From positions 1 to 9,445 of the forward strand of contig CAYPXV010000062.1 of NCBI GenBank assembly GCA_964414925.1: 9,445 nucleotides of DNA, written 5' to 3'. Positions within the stretch are counted from its first letter, which is position 1, and every line of letters begins with the position of its first letter. Below the pieces are notes generated by a model, which worked only from the letters and a program-made list of their open reading frames with translations, did not search any database and was not told the DNA's origin. Origin of the DNA: PeH17 sp964414925. Its GTDB lineage: Bacteria > Bacillota > Clostridia > Christensenellales > CAG-138. The translations under genes and the position numbers were made by a program. This document shows positions 6,638 through 9,445 of this stretch, in pieces.

Positions 6638-6666
6638 TTGAAAAACTGTCTGAATTAAGTTAGAAT
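6638..6666 (+). promoter_or_regulatory. Predicted sigma-A promoter of the dockerin protein gene
   Basis: TTGAAA (6638-6643) and TAGAAT (6661-6666) are separated by 17 bases and differ from consensus at two and one positions. The promoter lies 38 bases upstream of the ATG at 6704 and is divergent from the ileS promoter, with 42 bases between the two -35 boxes. Confidence 0.75.
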
Positions 6667-6690
6667 ATAAAGTAACTTATTAATCCGAGT

Positions 6691-6697
6691 AAGGAGG
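6691..6697 (+). promoter_or_regulatory. Ribosome binding site of the dockerin protein gene
   Basis: AAGGAGG ends 6 bases before the ATG at 6704. It is near-perfect and confirms the start that yields a complete signal peptide. Confidence 0.93.
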
Positions 6698-6703
6698 ATA
6701 CAC

Positions 6704-9070
6704 ATGAAACAACTGACAAAAGTTCTTGCGTTTATGCTTGCCGTGATACTGATGTTATCCGGCATGAGCGTATTAGCGCAGGTACACATCGAGGACAGTG
6801 AACTCGATTCGGCACTGAACGTCGAAAACGGAACACTGACGTTTGAGAACTGCACCGACTATCCGATGGCAGTAGAGGAACTTGACGGCAGAGTTGCTGT
6901 CAAATCAACCAACCAAGGTATGGGAAATTCCACATCTCAGGTAACACTCACGATTACCGCCGAGGCAGGTTCAATGCTCTGCTTTGACGTTAAGACGAGT
7001 ACGGAGATGACATATGACAAATTCCAGCTTGTTATAAACGGAACTGTTAACGGCTCATATACCGCTTCCGGTATTACCGATTGGACAACGAAGAATTATT
7101 CCATAACGACCGACGGCGAATACACCTTTGAGTTCAGATATTCAAAGGACGGCAGCGTCAATAAGAACGATGATACCGTCTGGATTGACAATGTAAGACT
7201 TATCTTGCCCACTCCCGTCACTGCACTTGAAATTCCCGAAGAACTTGAAGTAAACATGGGTCATCCCGAAACAATAGTACCCGTTTTTACACCCGAAGAT
7301 GCTACAATAACTACCCTTACATGGGAAAGCACCGATGAGGAGGTTGCAACCGTTGAAGACGGCGTTGTCACCGCTGTTGCTCCCGGCACATGCGATATTA
7401 GCGCAACCACCGTTAATAACATAACAGCCGTATGCCATGTCACCGTTCCCGAACCCGTCTATCCGGAAAGTGTTGAAATAAACTTTACCGAAGCAGTCCT
7501 GCCCACAGGCTGTTACACGACAAATCTTATCGCAACCGTATTGCCCGCCAATTCATTTGATACTTCAGTCACATGGACTTGTGAGCCCGAAGGCATAATC
7601 ACTATATCAAACGGCAGGTTCTCCGCCGTATCAAATCTTGAAGAAAGTGTTGACTGCACCGTTACCGCAACAACCGTAAACGGCATCAGCGCAAGCATGG
7701 TTCTTCATGTGCTTTGCAATGATGATGTGCCCGGCATCGATGACCTTACCTATACAAGCATCGAAACCGATGTAGAATACACCGGAAGCATTTACTGGGG
7801 TGATTCGCAGACCATACGTTTCCCCAGAGCAAACCCGACAACAACATTCTGGTCGGTAGCAAACTGTGAGGCTTTCGAAGTTGAGCTTGTCGCAGGAACT
7901 ATCTATGACTTCCTTTCCTATGCCCCCGACGGCGTAACTCGCTTTGATACATATCTCAACGTTATCGCTCCCGACGGAAGCTATCTTGTCGCAAATGATG
8001 ACAGCGCAGGCTTGGGCTTCGGTGAAGGAAAGAACGTAACCGCTCCCGTAAGCGGAACGTACAGAATTATCATTTCTTCGTTCAATTACTACACCTACGG
8101 CAATTATGCCCTGAAAGTTGTTACTCATCAGCATGTTCCCGTTGAAGGAATCGAACTTACAACTCCCGAACTGACTGTCGGCATCGGTGGTGTCGCTTCT
8201 ATCGGCTATACAGTTCTTCCCGAGGACGCAACCGATAAGTCAGTCACTTTCGAATCCCTCTCCCCCGAAATCGCTGTCGTTGACACCGATGGTCGTGTTA
8301 CCGGCGTCGCAAAAGGTGTCGCACAGATTATCGTTACCACAAATGAAGGCGGATTCACCGCAACTGTTGATGTTACCGTTTTGAACATCAATTACATCTT
8401 CATGGAAACCTTTGACGACAACCCCGCTTCACGCTGGACTGTAACAAGTCAGAGCAGCGATACCGACTGGTATTTCAGTTCCGGTGCTAAGGCTCACGGC
8501 GGCAGTGGCGGCTATGCTGCATCATCTTCATTTGATGAGGACTATGAGGTATTCCCGAACAACTATATTATTTCCCGGGCAATAACCATCCCCGCCGATG
8601 CAAATGCTCCTATTTTGAGCTATTTCATCTCCTGCGACGGATACACGGGTGAACATTATTCACTCTATATCTCCACTACCGGAAATTCGATGTCCGATTT
8701 TACCGAAACTCTTATTTACGAAACATTGAGCAATACGCAGTATGAAGAAAGAACCATTGACCTTTCCGCATACGTAGGTCAGACCATCTACCTTGCATGG
8801 CGTCACCACGGTTGCAGCGATGTTATGAATCTGAAGCTCGATACCATCAGCATCACTTCTTTCGAAGAAGAAACGGAACTCAATCCCTATGACCTTAACG
8901 GCGACGGTGAATTTAACATGGCGGATATCACCCTGTTGATGCGCCATGCACTCGAAATAACAGTGCTTGACCTCTCACCCGAAACCATTGAGCTTCTGGA
9001 TGTGAACGGCGACGGTATGCTTACCATGGTCGATACCGTAGCACTGCTTCGCGCCTATCTCAATAGCTGA
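6704..9070 (+). CDS. Secreted multidomain Ig-like/adhesin protein with C-terminal type I dockerin
   Basis: This 788-residue exported protein starts with a Sec signal peptide (lysines 2 and 6, hydrophobic core 8-20, likely cleavage near residue 25, SVLA-Q). Residues ~28-168 look like a beta-sandwich ending TVWIDNVRLIL, as in carbohydrate-binding or MAM-like modules. Ig-like Big_2-type domains follow at ~171-248 (with ATVEDGVVTAVAPGT) and, less typical, ~253-337. Residues ~345-473 resemble a PPC-type domain (DTYLNVIAPDGSYLVANDD). A third Big_2 domain is at ~479-559 (VVDTDGRVTGVAKG). Residues ~563-720 resemble a cleaved-adhesin/choice-of-anchor-J domain starting METFDD. Residues 728-788 form a type I dockerin with two calcium loops, DLNGDGEFNMAD (730-741) and DVNGDGMLTMVD (766-777), which would bind a cohesin. 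No hydrolase domain, LPXTG motif or membrane anchor is visible, so a cellulosome-linked or surface binding role is inferred. It is monocistronic with its own promoter and terminator. Confidence 0.9.
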   Translation: MKQLTKVLAFMLAVILMLSGMSVLAQVHIEDSELDSALNVENGTLTFENCTDYPMAVEELDGRVAVKSTNQGMGNSTSQVTLTITAEAGSMLCFDVKTSTEMTYDKFQLVINGTVNGSYTASGITDWTTKNYSITTDGEYTFEFRYSKDGSVNKNDDTVWIDNVRLILPTPVTALEIPEELEVNMGHPETIVPVFTPEDATITTLTWESTDEEVATVEDGVVTAVAPGTCDISATTVNNITAVCHVTVPEPVYPESVEINFTEAVLPTGCYTTNLIATVLPANSFDTSVTWTCEPEGIITISNGRFSAVSNLEESVDCTVTATTVNGISASMVLHVLCNDDVPGIDDLTYTSIETDVEYTGSIYWGDSQTIRFPRANPTTTFWSVANCEAFEVELVAGTIYDFLSYAPDGVTRFDTYLNVIAPDGSYLVANDDSAGLGFGEGKNVTAPVSGTYRIIISSFNYYTYGNYALKVVTHQHVPVEGIELTTPELTVGIGGVASIGYTVLPEDATDKSVTFESLSPEIAVVDTDGRVTGVAKGVAQIIVTTNEGGFTATVDVTVLNINYIFMETFDDNPASRWTVTSQSSDTDWYFSSGAKAHGGSGGYAASSSFDEDYEVFPNNYIISRAITIPADANAPILSYFISCDGYTGEHYSLYISTTGNSMSDFTETLIYETLSNTQYEERTIDLSAYVGQTIYLAWRHHGCSDVMNLKLDTISITSFEEETELNPYDLNGDGEFNMADITLLMRHALEITVLDLSPETIELLDVNGDGMLTMVDTVALLRAYLNS

Positions 9071-9095
9071 TAATCATCATTTAAAATCCTAAAAC

Positions 9096-9126
9096 AGGCT
9101 GAGTCGCATGATGTGGCTCAGCCTTT
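9096..9126 (+). terminator. Intrinsic terminator of the dockerin protein gene
   Basis: AGGCTGAGTC (9096-9105) pairs with GGCTCAGCCT (9115-9124) over ten base pairs with one G-U pair and a 9-base loop. AAAA precedes it and TTTAAT follows. It starts 25 bases after the stop codon. The short T-run is the only weak point. Confidence 0.85.
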
Positions 9127-9445
9127 AATGTGCAAAAAAGTAATTAAAAATTAAGTGTAATAGATATTAAAACGTTTTACACTATATAAGGGTGACACTG
9201 TTATAAAATTCATTTCATTGCGTGCAAAAGTCCTTTTTGCTTTCTCTTTTTTTACTTCTTTATCATTAAGAGCATGGAGTTTTATTATTGACGATGTAGA
9301 AGTAAGTGAAAAACGTGGATTTTGTTTATTTTTTGTACATCAAACAAAGGCGGGATGTGTTTGTTGGCTTTTGCGGTTATGTTTAGGCGATTTTCAATCC
9401 AAACAGTGCCTTTTCGAACCTTCCGTTTCTAATTCTGCTACACAG
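9127..9445. other. Right-end region without a convincing gene
   Basis: These 319 bases are A+T-rich at first (9131-9190), then pyrimidine-rich, with CTTTCTCTTTTTTTACTTC at about 9240-9258. One + frame has no stop from 9164 to the window edge (94 codons), but it contains no ATG and no ribosome site, and its translation is rich in Cys, Phe and Ser, unlike the genes here. On the - strand a 20-codon frame enters from the right edge and ends at TAA 9383-9385, possibly the last residues of a gene outside the window. Neither can be called. A weak TGTTATAAA (9199-9207) resembles an extended -10 box but lacks a suitably spaced -35. Confidence 0.5.
9154..9183. repeat. Inverted repeat around a 12-base palindrome
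   Basis: AGTGTAA (9154-9160) and TTACACT (9177-9183) are perfect inverted arms 16 bases apart. The palindrome TAAAACGTTTTA (9168-9179) overlaps the right arm, and TAATA-GA-TATTA (9158-9169) forms another small dyad. The stacked symmetry could be an operator or a mobile-element end, but A+T-rich DNA produces such patterns often. Confidence 0.45.

Noticed and set aside
7631..8134. A 167-codon - strand frame opposite the dockerin gene
   Set aside because: The translation is Cys- and Val-rich with no recognisable family; the + strand has continuous domain structure here.
9199..9207. Extended -10 promoter (TGTTATAAA) for a gene at the right edge
   Set aside because: The nearest -35-like box (TTTACA, 9176-9181) is 20 bases away, and no start codon with a ribosome site follows within the window.

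Overview
The window looks like chromosomal DNA of a low- to mid-GC Gram-positive anaerobe, most likely a Clostridia member of the Ruminococcaceae/Oscillospiraceae type. The evidence is strong AGGAGG ribosome binding sites, near-consensus sigma-A promoters, a T-box leader upstream of ileS, a lipoprotein with a Gram-positive-style lipobox, and a secreted protein ending in a type I dockerin. No tRNA, rRNA, CRISPR array or recognisable insertion sequence is present.

Left part (1-1447, + strand): the tail of a cell-surface polysaccharide locus. The 3' end of a probable polysaccharide pyruvyl transferase enters from the left and meets an in-frame TAA. A coding-like tail and a 56-codon ORF follow in the same frame. 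Next is an intact GT8-like glycosyltransferase (412-1308). A nested hairpin with a T-rich 3' flank closes this group and lies between it and the convergent regulator.

Middle part (1446-6595, - strand): one transcription unit starts at a textbook promoter (TTGACA, 17 bp, TATAAT) with an A+T-rich UP-like element. It runs through a complete isoleucine T-box leader (specifier ATC, T-box sequence, antiterminator, terminator) into ileS. The encoded isoleucyl-tRNA synthetase is the long type, with HIGH and KMSKH signatures, an editing domain and four CxxC motifs. One base after the ileS stop, an uncharacterised TPR-like lipoprotein begins, so it is probably under the same isoleucine-tRNA control. 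Further downstream, a separately promoted XRE-family regulator of unknown target reads in the same direction.

Right part (6638-9445, + strand): divergent from ileS, a second good promoter drives a 788-residue exported modular protein. Its order is signal peptide, beta-sandwich region, two Ig-like domains, PPC-like domain, third Ig-like domain, adhesin/anchor-J-like domain and dockerin. It has no visible enzyme module, so it is probably a cell-surface or cellulosome-associated binding component. A clear intrinsic terminator follows. The last ~320 bases hold no convincing gene, only an inverted repeat and an unexplained stop-free frame running off the edge.

The most interesting points are the isoleucine T-box apparently governing an uncharacterised lipoprotein, the non-catalytic dockerin protein, and the apparent decay at the end of the pyruvyl transferase. 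I do not see a clearly new multi-gene system.
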